64,000 bases of DNA, taken from positions 1,178,001 through 1,242,000 of the forward strand of contig CAVUAT010000014.1 in NCBI GenBank assembly GCA_963739545.1. Reading direction: 5' to 3'. Position 1 is the first letter of the stretch, and each line of letters begins with the position of its first letter. Both the position numbers and the translations under genes were made by a program. The notes under the pieces are model-generated. The model was not told where the DNA came from and searched no databases. It saw only the letters and a program-made list of their open reading frames with translations. Positions 39,187-47,514 of this stretch are shown in pieces. The stretch comes from CAVUAT01 sp963739545. GTDB taxonomy: Bacteria; Actinomycetota; Thermoleophilia; Solirubrobacterales; 70-9.

Positions 39187-40028
39187 TGGAAGCAGCCACC
39201 GCACCCCAGAACCAGGCAGTGCCGCCGCCGCGCCTGCGCGAGTCATACAACGACGAGCTTCGAGGCAAGCTGATCGAGCGCTTCGGCTACAGCTCTGCGA
39301 TGCAGGCGCCGACCCTCGAGAAGATCGTCCTCAACATGGGCGTCGGCGAGGCGAAGCAGAATACGCAGATGCTCGAGGCCGCAACCGAGCAGCTTGCGAC
39401 GATCGCCGGCCAGGCCCCGAGCGTGCGCAAGGCCAAGAAGTCAGTCGCGTCCTTCAAGGTGCGCGAGGGCATGCCCGTCGGGCTCGCCGTGACGCTGCGG
39501 CGCGCCCGCATGTGGGAGTTCCTCGACCGCCTGGTGTCGATCGCGATCCCGCGCATCCGCGACTTCCGCGGGCTCAACCCCCGCTCCTTCGACGGCCGCG
39601 GCAACTACTCGATGGGCGTCCGCGAGCAGATCATCTTCCCCGAGATCGACTACGACGCGATCGACGAGGTCCGCGGCCTCGACATCATCATCGTGACCAC
39701 GGCACGGTCCGACGAGGAGGCGTTCGCGCTGCTCGACGGGCTCGGCATGCCCTTCGCGGCCGACGGCCGCCCCGGCGAGGTCGACAGGGCCGCCGAGGAA
39801 GAGGAGGAGAAGCGCAAGGAGGAGGCGCGCCTGCGCGCCGAGGCCGAGGAAGCCGCTCTCGAGCAGCTCAAGGAGGAGAACCCCGACGCATACGCCAAAC
39901 CCGAGCGCCACGAAGAGGGCGAAGAGGGCGAAGACGGCGAAGGCGGTGGCGACGGCGGAGACGCCGGGGCCAAGGGAGACGACGGCGCCGAGGGTTCCAG
40001 CGGCGACGAATCTCAGGAAGGAAGCTGA
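39186..40028 (+). CDS. rplE: Ribosomal protein uL5 with acidic C-terminal extension
   Basis: 280 residues. The core (LRESYNDELRGKLIERFGYS, KIVLNMGVGEAK, to about residue 190) is complete. Some 85 extra residues follow: first a Glu/Ala/Arg helix (EEEEKRKEEARLRAEAEEAA), then Gly/Glu/Asp repeats (EEGEEGEDGEGGGDGGDAG). Typical L5 has about 180-190 residues. L5 binds 5S rRNA in the central protuberance, where a tail could extend to the outside. Confidence 0.96.
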   Translation: MEAATAPQNQAVPPPRLRESYNDELRGKLIERFGYSSAMQAPTLEKIVLNMGVGEAKQNTQMLEAATEQLATIAGQAPSVRKAKKSVASFKVREGMPVGLAVTLRRARMWEFLDRLVSIAIPRIRDFRGLNPRSFDGRGNYSMGVREQIIFPEIDYDAIDEVRGLDIIIVTTARSDEEAFALLDGLGMPFAADGRPGEVDRAAEEEEEKRKEEARLRAEAEEAALEQLKEENPDAYAKPERHEEGEEGEDGEGGGDGGDAGAKGDDGAEGSSGDESQEGS

Positions 40029-40213
40029 TGGCGAAGACATCCCAGAAGGTGCGCCAGGCGCGCACCCCCAAATACAAGACCAGGGGCTACAACCGCTGCC
40101 GCAAGTGCGGGCGCCCGCGCGCGGTCTACCGGAAGTTCGGCCTGTGCCGGATCTGCTTGCGCGAGAACGCCCACCAGGGCTATATCCCCGGCATGACGAA
40201 GTCGAGCTGGTGA
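40028..40213 (+). CDS. rpsN: Ribosomal protein uS14, zinc-binding type
   Basis: 61 residues from ATG 40028, overlapping the rplE stop. Two CxxC pairs (CRKCGRPR and CRICLREN) make the zinc ribbon of the short, type Z form. It ends GYIPGMTKSSW. S14 is in the 30S head. The position between rplE and rpsH is canonical. Confidence 0.96.
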   Translation: MAKTSQKVRQARTPKYKTRGYNRCRKCGRPRAVYRKFGLCRICLRENAHQGYIPGMTKSSW

Positions 40214-40217
40214 CGAC

Positions 40218-40613
40218 GTGCTGACCGACCCGATCTCAGACTTCCTCACCCGCGTCCGCAACGCCCTCCAGGCCGAGCACGAGGACGTGACGATTCCCTC
40301 CTCGCGCCTGAAGCGCGAGATGTCCCGCATCCTCAAGGAGCAGGGCTACATCACCGACTTCGAGGTCGCCCAGGGCGACAAGGGCGAGGTCATCAAGGTG
40401 ACCCTTCGCTACACCGAGGACCGCGACCCCGTGATCAGCGGCATGGAGCGCGTCTCGCGCCCGGGCCGCCGCCGCTACGTCCCGAGCGAGGACGTGCCCC
40501 GGGTGCTGGGCGGAATGGGCACCACGATCGTCTCCACGTCGAGCGGGGTGATGACCGGCCACGAGGCCCGAAAGAAGGGCGTCGGCGGGGAGGTCGTAGC
40601 GTATGTGTGGTGA
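40218..40613 (+). CDS. rpsH: Ribosomal protein uS8
   Basis: 131 residues from GTG 40218: LTDPISDFLTRVRNALQAEH, with the C-terminal STSSGVMTGHEARKKGVGGE that binds 16S rRNA. S8 represses the spc operon in E. coli. It is followed by a 96-base gap with a hairpin. Confidence 0.97.
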   Translation: MLTDPISDFLTRVRNALQAEHEDVTIPSSRLKREMSRILKEQGYITDFEVAQGDKGEVIKVTLRYTEDRDPVISGMERVSRPGRRRYVPSEDVPRVLGGMGTTIVSTSSGVMTGHEARKKGVGGEVVAYVW

Positions 40614-40652
40614 CGTTTTGCGCCCCGCCTCTCGCAGGCAGCGGACGCGCGA

Positions 40653-40671
40653 GCAGCACCTTCGGTGCTGC
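40653..40671 (+). promoter_or_regulatory. Hairpin in the rpsH-rplF spacer
   Basis: GCAGCACC (40653-40660) pairs with GGTGCTGC (40664-40671) around TTC, with no T-tract. It could stabilise or process the polycistronic mRNA. The remaining spacer (40614-40709) shows no gene. Confidence 0.5.
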
Positions 40672-40709
40672 GAAGGCAGGTGCCCCGGAGCAGCCCGCGA
40701 ATTCATGCC

Positions 40710-41243
40710 ATGAGCCGAATTGGAAGACAGCCGATCGCGATCCCTGACGGGGTCAACGTCGACGTGAAGCCCGGCGAGGTCTCGGTCAAGGGCCCGAAGG
40801 GCCAGCTGAGGCAGGTCGTCGATCGCGACATGAAGGTGTCGTTCGACGACGGCACCGTCACCGTCGAGCGCCCGACCGACCGCGGGCCGCACCGGGCCCT
40901 GCACGGGCTGACGCGCAGCCTGATCGCGAACATGGTCGAGGGCGTCACCGACGGCTTCGAGCGCCGCCTCGAGATCCAGGGCGTCGGTTACCGCGCCCAG
41001 CTCAAGGGCAAGGCCCTCGAGCTCGCGCTCGGCTACTCGCACCCGGTCAGCCTTCCCGCGCCAGACGGCATCGAGTTCGAGGTCCCTGAGCCGACGCAGG
41101 TAGTCGTCAGGGGCATCGACAAGCAGCTCGTCGGCGAGACCGCGGCCCGGATCCGCAAGAGCCGCCCGCCCGAGCCCTACAAGGGCAAGGGCATCCGGTA
41201 CGCGGGCGAGCAGGTCACCCGCAAGGTCGGTAAGCGGGCATGA
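40710..41243 (+). CDS. rplF: Ribosomal protein uL6
   Basis: 177 residues from ATG 40710 (SRIGRQPIAIPDGVNVDV), full length, ending with the conserved KSRPPEPYKGKGIRYAGEQV. L6 binds the sarcin-ricin region near the factor-binding site. An upstream in-frame start at 40665 would fall inside the spacer hairpin and is rejected. Confidence 0.97.
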   Translation: MSRIGRQPIAIPDGVNVDVKPGEVSVKGPKGQLRQVVDRDMKVSFDDGTVTVERPTDRGPHRALHGLTRSLIANMVEGVTDGFERRLEIQGVGYRAQLKGKALELALGYSHPVSLPAPDGIEFEVPEPTQVVVRGIDKQLVGETAARIRKSRPPEPYKGKGIRYAGEQVTRKVGKRA

Positions 41244-41596
41244 TGGCCGTCGCGACCCGACAGCAGCGAAGGCTTCGCAGGCGCCGACGTGTGCGCGCCA
41301 AGGTCCGCGGCTCCGCGGAGCGCCCGCGGCTGTCCGTCTACCGCTCGAACCGCGGCATCTCGGGCCAGCTGATCGACGACGACAGCGGCAAGACCATCGC
41401 GGCCGTCAACTGGACCGAGTCAGAGCTCAAGGGCCTCGACCGCATGGAGCAGGCGAAGAAGGCCGGCGAGGAGCTCGCCAAGCGCGCCTCCGCCGCCGGG
41501 GTCGAGACCTGCATCTTCGATCGTGGCGGCTATCAGTACCACGGCCGCGTCAAGGCGCTCGCCGAGGGTGCTCGCGAGGGAGGGTTGAAGTTCTAG
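41240..41596 (+). CDS. rplR: Ribosomal protein uL18
   Basis: 118 residues, overlapping rplF by four bases (ATGA). The basic N-terminus (RQQRRLRRRRRVRAK) and the GVETCIFDRGGYQYHGRVKA core bind 5S rRNA beside L5. Start at 41240 or the next Met. Confidence 0.96.
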   Translation: MMAVATRQQRRLRRRRRVRAKVRGSAERPRLSVYRSNRGISGQLIDDDSGKTIAAVNWTESELKGLDRMEQAKKAGEELAKRASAAGVETCIFDRGGYQYHGRVKALAEGAREGGLKF

Positions 41597-41627
41597 CCGG
41601 GCTCCCCGCGCTACCTTCATCAGTCTT

Positions 41628-42356
41628 ATGGCAGTAGAGACAGTCACCGCTAAGGGCCTCGACCTCCAGGAACGGGTCATCGAGATCAACCGCGTCGCCA
41701 AGGTCGTCAAGGGCGGGCGGCGCTTCTCGTTCACCGCGCTCGTCGCCGTCGGCGACGAGGACTCGGTCGTGGGCATCGGCTACGGAAAGGCCCGCGAGGT
41801 CCCGCTCGCCATCCAGAAGGCCGTCGAGGATGCCCGCAAGAACCTGATCCGCGTGCCCAAGTACGGCCAGACGATCACCCACCGCGTGATCGGCCGCTTC
41901 GGCGCCGGCCACGTCGTCCTTCGCCCGGCCAGCCCCGGTACCGGCGTCATCGCCGGCGGCGGAGTCCGCGCCGTGCTCGAGCTCGGGGGAGTGCGCGACG
42001 TGCTGACCAAGAGCATCGGCACCCAGAACCCGATCAACCTCGTGAAGGCGACGATGCACGGCCTCTACATGCTCCGCAAGCCCGAGGACGTAGCCGAGCT
42101 TCGAGGCATCTCGATCGCCGAGGTCCTGGGACTCGAAGAGAAGAACGGTAAGCCCGCGGAGACGATCGAGGACACCGGCCCCAAGCCCGTCCCCGAGACA
42201 CCGGCCGCCCTCAAGCCTGAGGCCGAGACCACCACGCCTGAGCCGTCGAGCGAACCGTCCGTATCCCCAACAACTGCGTCGCAACCGGCCGCCCCCGGAA
42301 GCGAAGCTGAGGAGGCGGCCCCTGAAGCTGAGGACGTGCCGGCGGGTGAGTCCTGA
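41628..42356 (+). CDS. rpsE: Ribosomal protein uS5 with acidic C-terminal extension
   Basis: 242 residues; the S5 core runs to about residue 170 (LQERVIEINRVAKVVKGGRR, the double-stranded-RNA-binding fold, and GGVRAVLELGGVRDVLTKS). The extra 70 residues are rich in Pro, Thr, Ser and Glu and carry the fourth copy of the palindromic element near the end. S5 sits at the mRNA entry channel and guards decoding accuracy. Its stop overlaps the rpmD start. Confidence 0.96.
   Translation: MAVETVTAKGLDLQERVIEINRVAKVVKGGRRFSFTALVAVGDEDSVVGIGYGKAREVPLAIQKAVEDARKNLIRVPKYGQTITHRVIGRFGAGHVVLRPASPGTGVIAGGGVRAVLELGGVRDVLTKSIGTQNPINLVKATMHGLYMLRKPEDVAELRGISIAEVLGLEEKNGKPAETIEDTGPKPVPETPAALKPEAETTTPEPSSEPSVSPTTASQPAAPGSEAEEAAPEAEDVPAGES
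42287..42320 (+). repeat. In-frame palindromic element, diverged copy in rpsE
   Basis: Arms GGCCGCC (42287-42293) and GGCGGCC (42314-42320). Compared with the other three copies the sixth base of the left arm is C instead of A, and its partner in the right arm is G instead of T, so pairing is kept although both changes alter the encoded residue (D to A, S to A). The centre is identical to the rplJ copy. Confidence 0.8.
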
Positions 42357-42538
42357 TGGCTGACGTAGCCCTCAAGCAGGTCCGCTCCGCCAACGGCGCC
42401 TCTCCTGACCAGCGCGCTGCGCTGCGCTCGTTGAAGCTCGGGCGGATCGGCAGAACGTCTTCCTTCAAGGACTCGCCCAACCTCCAGGGGCAGATCCGCG
42501 CGGTCGCCCATCTCGTCGAGGTCGGTGAGTCCGAGTGA
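42356..42538 (+). CDS. rpmD: Ribosomal protein uL30
   Basis: 60 residues: ALKQVRSANGASPDQRAALR then LKLGRIGRTSSFKDSPNLQGQ, matching short bacterial L30. It overlaps both neighbours (rpsE by one base, rplO by four), as usual in the spc operon. Confidence 0.93.
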   Translation: MADVALKQVRSANGASPDQRAALRSLKLGRIGRTSSFKDSPNLQGQIRAVAHLVEVGESE

Positions 42539-43068
42539 CGCCGCCCGTGAGCAAGGCCAAGGCCAAGCCGAAGGCCGAGGAGGAGAAGGACGAGGCGATC
42601 GGTCTGCACAACCTGAAGCCCGCCCCGGGCTCGCGCAGCTCGCGCAAGCGGCTCGGCCGCGGCAAGGGCAGCGGCTTCGGCAAGACGTCCGGTCGCGGCC
42701 ACAAGGGCGCGGGCGCGCGCGCCGGCGCCAAGCGCAAGGTCGCATACGAGGGCGGCCAGACTCCGATCCACATGCGGATGGGCAAGCTTCGCGGTCCGAA
42801 CCACAAGATGTCGATGCCCTTCGAGAACTTCCGCACCCGCACGCAGCCGATCAACGTCGGTGATTTGGATGAGCGCTTCGTGGCGGGCGACGAGGTTACC
42901 CCTGAGAGCCTTCGCGAGAAGGGGCTGGCGACACGCCGCCACCCGGTGAAGATCCTCGGCAAGGGCGACATCTCGACCAAGCTGACGGTTCGCGCTCACG
43001 CCTTCAGCGCCAGCGCCAAGGAGAAGATCGAGGGTGCGGGAGGCAGCGTCGAGGAGATCTCGGACTAG
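42535..43068 (+). CDS. rplO: Ribosomal protein uL15
   Basis: 177 residues from GTG 42535. The conserved Gly-rich start GLHNLKPAPGSRSSRKRLGR and GRGHKGAGARAGAKRKVAYE are preceded by about 20 extra Lys/Glu residues. L15 is a late-assembly 50S protein and lies before secY as expected. Confidence 0.96.
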   Translation: MTPPVSKAKAKPKAEEEKDEAIGLHNLKPAPGSRSSRKRLGRGKGSGFGKTSGRGHKGAGARAGAKRKVAYEGGQTPIHMRMGKLRGPNHKMSMPFENFRTRTQPINVGDLDERFVAGDEVTPESLREKGLATRRHPVKILGKGDISTKLTVRAHAFSASAKEKIEGAGGSVEEISD

Positions 43069-43071
43069 CTC

Positions 43072-44343
43072 GTGCTGCAGACGATCCTCAACGCCTTCTC
43101 GGTCCAGGACATCCGCAAGAAGCTGCTGTTCACCGCCGCGATCCTGCTGCTCTACCGCCTCGGCGCCTACATCCCCTCGCCCGGGGTGGACGCGTCGACT
43201 GTCAAGGACATCGAGGACAACTTCGGAGGGTCCAACATCCTCGGCTTCCTCAACCTCTTCTCCGGCGGGAGCCTCTCGCGCCTGTCCCTGTTCGCGCTCG
43301 GGATCATGCCGTACATCACGGCGTCGATCATCCTGCAGCTGCTGACCGTCGTCGTGCCGTCGCTCGAGCGCCTGCAGAAGGAAGGGGAGGTCGGCCAGCA
43401 GAAGATCACCCAGTACACGCGCTACCTGACCGTGGTGCTCGCCTTCGGGCAGAGCCTCGGGTACGTCTTCCTCTTTCAAAGCTTCCAGGACAGCGCCGGG
43501 ACGAGCGTCGTCGGCGAGCTCACGGCGACGAAGCTGTTCCTGATCGTGATCACCCTGACAGCCGGCTGCACGCTGCTGATGTGGATGGGCGAGCTGATCA
43601 CCCAACGAGGCATCGGCAACGGGATCTCGCTGCTGATCTTCGCCTCGATCGTCTCCGGCCTGCCAGCCGGCATATCGGCCTGGTGGAACACCCCCGACGC
43701 GGTCTTCGTCGTGATGATGCCCTTCCTTGCCTTGGGGGTGATCGTTGCGATCGTTTTCGTGCAGGAGGGCCAGCGAAGAATCCCTGTGCAATACGCGAAG
43801 CGCGTGGTCGGCCGCCGCATGACGGCGGGCGGCTCCACCTATTTGCCGCTCCGAGTGAACATGGCGGGAGTGATCCCGGTCATCTTCGCGGCATCGATCA
43901 TGGCCTTCCCACCGACCATCGGGCAACTGCTCAATACTCCGGCGGCGCTCGATTTCGCCGCGTTCTTCAGCCCGGACGGTTGGGCCTACGTGGTCGGGGA
44001 GGTCTTCTTCATCATCATCTTCACCTACTTCTATACGGCGGTCACATTCAACCCCGTCGACCAGGCGGACAACCTGAAGAAGTACGGCGGCTTCATCCCG
44101 GGCGTACGACCGGGCCGCCCGACGGCGGAGTACCTGGACCGCATCCTCTCGCGCCTAACGTTCCCCGGCGCGCTGTACCTCGGCGCGGTCGCGGCGCTGC
44201 CAACGATCCTTATCAGCCAGACATCGGCGAACTTCTTCTTCGGCGGCACTTCCATCCTGATCGTCGTGGGCGTTGCCCTCGACACCGTGAAGCAGTTGGA
44301 AGCGCAGCTGATGATGCGCAATTACGAAGGCTTCCTCAAGTAG
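43072..44343 (+). CDS. secY: Preprotein translocase subunit SecY
   Basis: 423 residues from GTG 43072 with ten hydrophobic segments. The opening LNAFSVQDIRKKLLFTAAIL, the plug region (NILGFLNLFSGGSLSRLSLF) and the cytoplasmic loop VQEGQRRIPVQYAKRVVGRR are conserved. It forms the protein-conducting channel in the cell membrane with SecE (encoded at 11414). It starts three bases after rplO. Confidence 0.98.
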   Translation: MLQTILNAFSVQDIRKKLLFTAAILLLYRLGAYIPSPGVDASTVKDIEDNFGGSNILGFLNLFSGGSLSRLSLFALGIMPYITASIILQLLTVVVPSLERLQKEGEVGQQKITQYTRYLTVVLAFGQSLGYVFLFQSFQDSAGTSVVGELTATKLFLIVITLTAGCTLLMWMGELITQRGIGNGISLLIFASIVSGLPAGISAWWNTPDAVFVVMMPFLALGVIVAIVFVQEGQRRIPVQYAKRVVGRRMTAGGSTYLPLRVNMAGVIPVIFAASIMAFPPTIGQLLNTPAALDFAAFFSPDGWAYVVGEVFFIIIFTYFYTAVTFNPVDQADNLKKYGGFIPGVRPGRPTAEYLDRILSRLTFPGALYLGAVAALPTILISQTSANFFFGGTSILIVVGVALDTVKQLEAQLMMRNYEGFLK

Positions 44344-44356
44344 CGCTGAGGTCGGC

Positions 44357-45037
44357 TTGTCCGAGCTCAACCTGATCCTTCTCGGCCCTCCCGGCAGCGG
44401 GAAGGGGACACAGGGCGAAGCCCTGCAGGAGGACCTGCGCCTGCCCTACTACGCGACCGGCGACATCCTGCGGGGCGCGGTCAAGGAGGGTTCCGAGCTC
44501 GGGGCGAAGGCCAAGCAGTACATGGACGATGGTGACCTGGTGCCCGACGATCTGATCATCGACGTGATCGCCGATCGGATCCAGCACGAGGAGGCCAGCG
44601 ACGGCTTCATCCTCGACGGCTTCCCGCGAACGGTCCCCCAGGCCGAGGCGCTCGCGAAGAAGATGGAGACCCTGGGTCGCAGCATGACCGCGGCCCTGAT
44701 GATCGACGTCAGCGATGACGAGGTCGTTCGCCGGCTGGGCGGACGCAGGACCTGCGAGCAGGGCGGGCACGTCTTCCACGTCGAGTTCAATCCGCCCAAG
44801 GAGAAGGGGGTGTGTGACGTCGACGGCAGCGATCTCGTGGTGCGCGACGACGACAAGCCTGAGGTCATCGAGAAGCGCCTGGCGACCTACCACTCGAAGA
44901 CGAAGCCCCTCGTGGCCTGGTACGAGGACCGAGGCATCCTCCAGCACATCGACGGTAGCCAGCCGCCAGAGGCCGTGAGTGAGAAGATCAGGGGGCTGCT
45001 CGCGACACTGCGGCGCGAAGACGAGATGGAGATGTAG
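44357..45037 (+). CDS. adk: Adenylate kinase
   Basis: 226 residues from TTG 44357. The P-loop GPPGSGKGT is at residues 10-18, the NMP-binding DGFPRTVPQAEAL is present, and a long lid domain contains Cys and His residues that may hold zinc (TCEQGGHVFH and GVCDVDG). It interconverts ATP, AMP and ADP. It is between secY and map, standard for this operon. Confidence 0.96.
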   Translation: MSELNLILLGPPGSGKGTQGEALQEDLRLPYYATGDILRGAVKEGSELGAKAKQYMDDGDLVPDDLIIDVIADRIQHEEASDGFILDGFPRTVPQAEALAKKMETLGRSMTAALMIDVSDDEVVRRLGGRRTCEQGGHVFHVEFNPPKEKGVCDVDGSDLVVRDDDKPEVIEKRLATYHSKTKPLVAWYEDRGILQHIDGSQPPEAVSEKIRGLLATLRREDEMEM

Positions 45038-45802
45038 ATGTATCGCGGCGGGATCATCACCAAGACACCCGAGCAGCTCGATGCGATGGCCGCCGCCGGG
45101 ACCATCCACGCCGCCTGCATGAAGATGGTGGCCTCGAAGGTCCGCGCCGGCGTCACTACGAAGGAGCTCGACGAGGCGGCCGAGAAGTTCATCCGCTCAC
45201 AGGGCGCCGTCCCCTCCTTCAAGGGCTACCGCGGCTTCCCGGGCTCGATCTGCGCCTCCCCCAACTCGATGGTCGTCCACGGCATCCCCGGGCCCTATGA
45301 GCTGCGCAAGGGGGACATCCTCTCGATCGACATCGGCGTCACGTACGAGGGCTGGGTCGCCGACGGCGCCCAGACGGTCTCCGTCGGAAAGCCCGGCGAC
45401 GAGGCGCGTAATCTCCTGAGGACGACGCGAGCCTCGTTGTTCGAGGGGATCGCGCAGGCGCGAGCCGGCAACCGGCTCAGCGACATCTCCCATGCCGTGC
45501 AGTCGCGGGTCGAGCTCGACGGGCTGCACGTGATCCGCTCGCTCGTCGGCCACGGGATCGGTCGCGAGATGCACGAGGACCCCCAAATCCCGAACTTCGG
45601 CGACGCCGGCAAGGGTCCCGAGCTCGAGGAGGGCATGGTGCTGGCGATCGAGCCGATGGTGAACGTCGGCACCCCCGAGATCCGCATGGGCTCAGACGGC
45701 TGGGCCGTCTATTCCGCCGACGATTCCCTCGCCGCGCACTTCGAGTTCACCGTCGCCGTCACGGCCGACGGGCCTCGGATCCTCACTCCCTGGCACGAGT
45801 AA
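45038..45802 (+). CDS. map: Methionine aminopeptidase, type I
   Basis: 254 residues starting right after the adk stop. All metal and catalytic residues are seen: His81, Asp98, Asp109, His172, Glu205 and Glu236 (in VVHGIPGP, SIDIGVTYEGWVADGAQT, GHGIG, AIEPM and HFEFTV). It removes the initiator Met from new proteins. The N-terminal SH3-binding extension of some actinobacterial forms is absent. Confidence 0.97.
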   Translation: MYRGGIITKTPEQLDAMAAAGTIHAACMKMVASKVRAGVTTKELDEAAEKFIRSQGAVPSFKGYRGFPGSICASPNSMVVHGIPGPYELRKGDILSIDIGVTYEGWVADGAQTVSVGKPGDEARNLLRTTRASLFEGIAQARAGNRLSDISHAVQSRVELDGLHVIRSLVGHGIGREMHEDPQIPNFGDAGKGPELEEGMVLAIEPMVNVGTPEIRMGSDGWAVYSADDSLAAHFEFTVAVTADGPRILTPWHE

Positions 45803-45960
45803 TCGCAGGCGTGCTCAGGCACGGTTTTCGGGCGCTCCTATCGTGCCTACGCTGCTAAGGTTCTTCGGCTGGCCACCCGGCTGGTTCTGTTCGCCCGCGA
45901 CCCGACTCCTGGGGTCGCCTGGGCGGTTCTCAGAGTCCGATACGAACGCAGCGAGGGACG
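45803..45960 (+). promoter_or_regulatory. map-rpmJ spacer with hairpin; infA not found here
   Basis: 158 bases with no IF1-like reading frame, although infA usually stands here. GCGACCC (45897-45903) pairs with GGGTCGC (45912-45918), a seven-pair hairpin. The next genes could have their own promoter here, but I see no convincing -35/-10 pair. Confidence 0.5.
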
Positions 45961-46074
45961 ATGAAGGTCCGAGCATCCGTAAAGCCGATTTGCGAGAAGT
46001 GCAAGGTTATCCGCCGTGGCGGAGCCGTTCTCGTGATCTGCCCTAATCCCCGCCACAAGCAGAGGCAGGGCTAG
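45961..46074 (+). CDS. rpmJ: Ribosomal protein bL36
   Basis: 37 residues: MKVRASVKPICEKCKVIRRG, then VLVICPNPRHKQRQG, the zinc-binding form with C-x2-C, Cys and His. The smallest 50S protein, full length. It starts after AGCGAGGG and is followed by rpsM at three bases. Confidence 0.95.
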   Translation: MKVRASVKPICEKCKVIRRGGAVLVICPNPRHKQRQG

Positions 46075-46077
46075 CAC

Positions 46078-46455
46078 ATGGCACGGATCGCCGGGGTCAA
46101 CATCCCACTCAACAAGCGGGCCGAGGTCGGGCTCACCTACGTGTACGGCATCGGCCGTTCGAGCGCGCTCGAGATCCTCGCCGACGCAAGCGTCGACCCG
46201 GACACCGCGGTCAAGGACCTGACCGAGGAGGAGATCCTGAAGCTTCGCGAGGCCGTCGAGGAGCGTGACGTCGAGGGTGACCTCCGCCGCGAGCGCTCGC
46301 AGGACATCAAGCGACTGCAGGAGATCGGCTCCTACCGCGGGCTGCGCCACCGGCGCGGCCTTCCGGTTCGGGGCCAGCGCACGAAGACCAACGCCCGCGG
46401 GCGCAAGGGGCCCAAGCGCATGAGCATCGCTGGCCGCAAGAAGCCGACAAAGTAG
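46078..46455 (+). CDS. rpsM: Ribosomal protein uS13
   Basis: 125 residues starting MARIAGVNIPLNKRAEVGLT, with the helix-two-turn-helix region (YGIGRSSALEILADA) and the basic C-terminus (RGQRTKTNARGRKGPKRMSI). S13 touches both the P-site tRNA and the 50S subunit. Confidence 0.97.
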   Translation: MARIAGVNIPLNKRAEVGLTYVYGIGRSSALEILADASVDPDTAVKDLTEEEILKLREAVEERDVEGDLRRERSQDIKRLQEIGSYRGLRHRRGLPVRGQRTKTNARGRKGPKRMSIAGRKKPTK

Positions 46456-46470
46456 AGAGGACCGCAGAAC

Positions 46471-46857
46471 TTGGCACAGCCGAAGAAGGGTCGCCGCAGG
46501 GCAAAGAAGAACGTCGCCTTCGGGCAGGCCCACATCAAGACTTCGTTCAACAACACCATCGTCACCCTGACCGACCCCGAGGGCGCCGTCATCGCCTGGG
46601 AATCGGCCGGAAGCGCCGGCTTCAAGGGCTCGCGCAAGTCGACGCCGTTCGCCGCGCAGGTGACTGCCGACGCGGCAGCGAAGAAGGGCATGGAGCACGG
46701 TCTCCAGAAGGTCGAGGTCTACGCCAAGGGCGCCGGCTCGGGTCGCGAGACCGCGATCCGCTCGCTGCAGGCCGCCGGCCTCGAGGTGACGACGGTCAAG
46801 GACGTCAGCCCTCAGGCCCACAACGGCTGCCGGCCGAAGAAGCGGAGGCGGGTCTGA
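46471..46857 (+). CDS. rpsK: Ribosomal protein uS11
   Basis: 128 residues from TTG 46471: the core FGQAHIKTSFNNTIVTLTDP and the C-terminal DVSPQAHNGCRPKKRRRV are standard. The Asn-Gly (HNGCRP) that becomes isoaspartate in E. coli is conserved. S11 forms the platform near the E site. Confidence 0.97.
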   Translation: MAQPKKGRRRAKKNVAFGQAHIKTSFNNTIVTLTDPEGAVIAWESAGSAGFKGSRKSTPFAAQVTADAAAKKGMEHGLQKVEVYAKGAGSGRETAIRSLQAAGLEVTTVKDVSPQAHNGCRPKKRRRV

Positions 46858-46859
46858 CG

Positions 46860-47480
46860 ATGGCTCGCGACACCTCACCGCAGTGCAAGCAGTGCCGCCG
46901 CGAGGGCCAGAAGCTGTTCCTCAAGGGCTCGCGCTGCTTCACCGACAAATGCGGCGTCGAGCGCCGCTCCTACCCGCCGGGCGAGCACGGCCGCGGCCGC
47001 ATGCGCCAGTCCGAGTACCGGGTGCAGCTGCGCGAAAAGCAGAAGGCGCGCCGCTACTACCAGGTGCTCGAGAAGCAGTTCCGCGCCTACTACGACAAGG
47101 CGACTCGACAGGAAGGTGTCACCGGAGAGAACCTGCTCCGCCTGCTCGAGTGCCGCCTCGACAACGTGCTCGTGCGCCTCGGCTTCGCCGCCTCGCGCCG
47201 CCAGTCGCGCCAGCTCGTGCGCCACGGCCACTGGACGGTCAACGGCCGCAGGGTCGATATCCCCTCTTATCAGGTGAAGCCCGACGACGTGATCGCCATC
47301 AAGAGCGGCGCTGCGGCCACTGACGTGGTCCGCAACGCCACCGAGCTCACCTCAGGTGTGCCGGCTTGGCTCCAGGCCGATCACGACGGCTTCACCGCCA
47401 AGGTGCTGAGGCTGCCCGAGCGCAGCGAGATCTCGGCACCCGTCGACGAGCAGCTCATCGTCGAGCTGTACTCGAAGTAA
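46860..47480 (+). CDS. rpsD: Ribosomal protein uS4, zinc-binding form
   Basis: 206 residues. The N-terminus has a Cys cluster (CKQCRREGQKLFLKGSRC, then DKCGVERR), the C+ type, and an S4 RNA-binding domain follows (RLDNVLVRLGFAASRRQSRQ). S4 nucleates 30S assembly and often represses the alpha operon. It starts two bases after rpsK. Confidence 0.97.
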   Translation: MARDTSPQCKQCRREGQKLFLKGSRCFTDKCGVERRSYPPGEHGRGRMRQSEYRVQLREKQKARRYYQVLEKQFRAYYDKATRQEGVTGENLLRLLECRLDNVLVRLGFAASRRQSRQLVRHGHWTVNGRRVDIPSYQVKPDDVIAIKSGAAATDVVRNATELTSGVPAWLQADHDGFTAKVLRLPERSEISAPVDEQLIVELYSK

Positions 47481-47514
47481 CCCCACGCTTAGAAACAAGA
47501 GAGAAGGACGTGCG

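Noticed and set aside
45843..46046. Open frame in the map-rpmJ gap as infA
   Set aside because: The translation (MPTLLRFFGWPPGW...) has no OB-fold similarity to IF1 and overlaps rpmJ in another frame.
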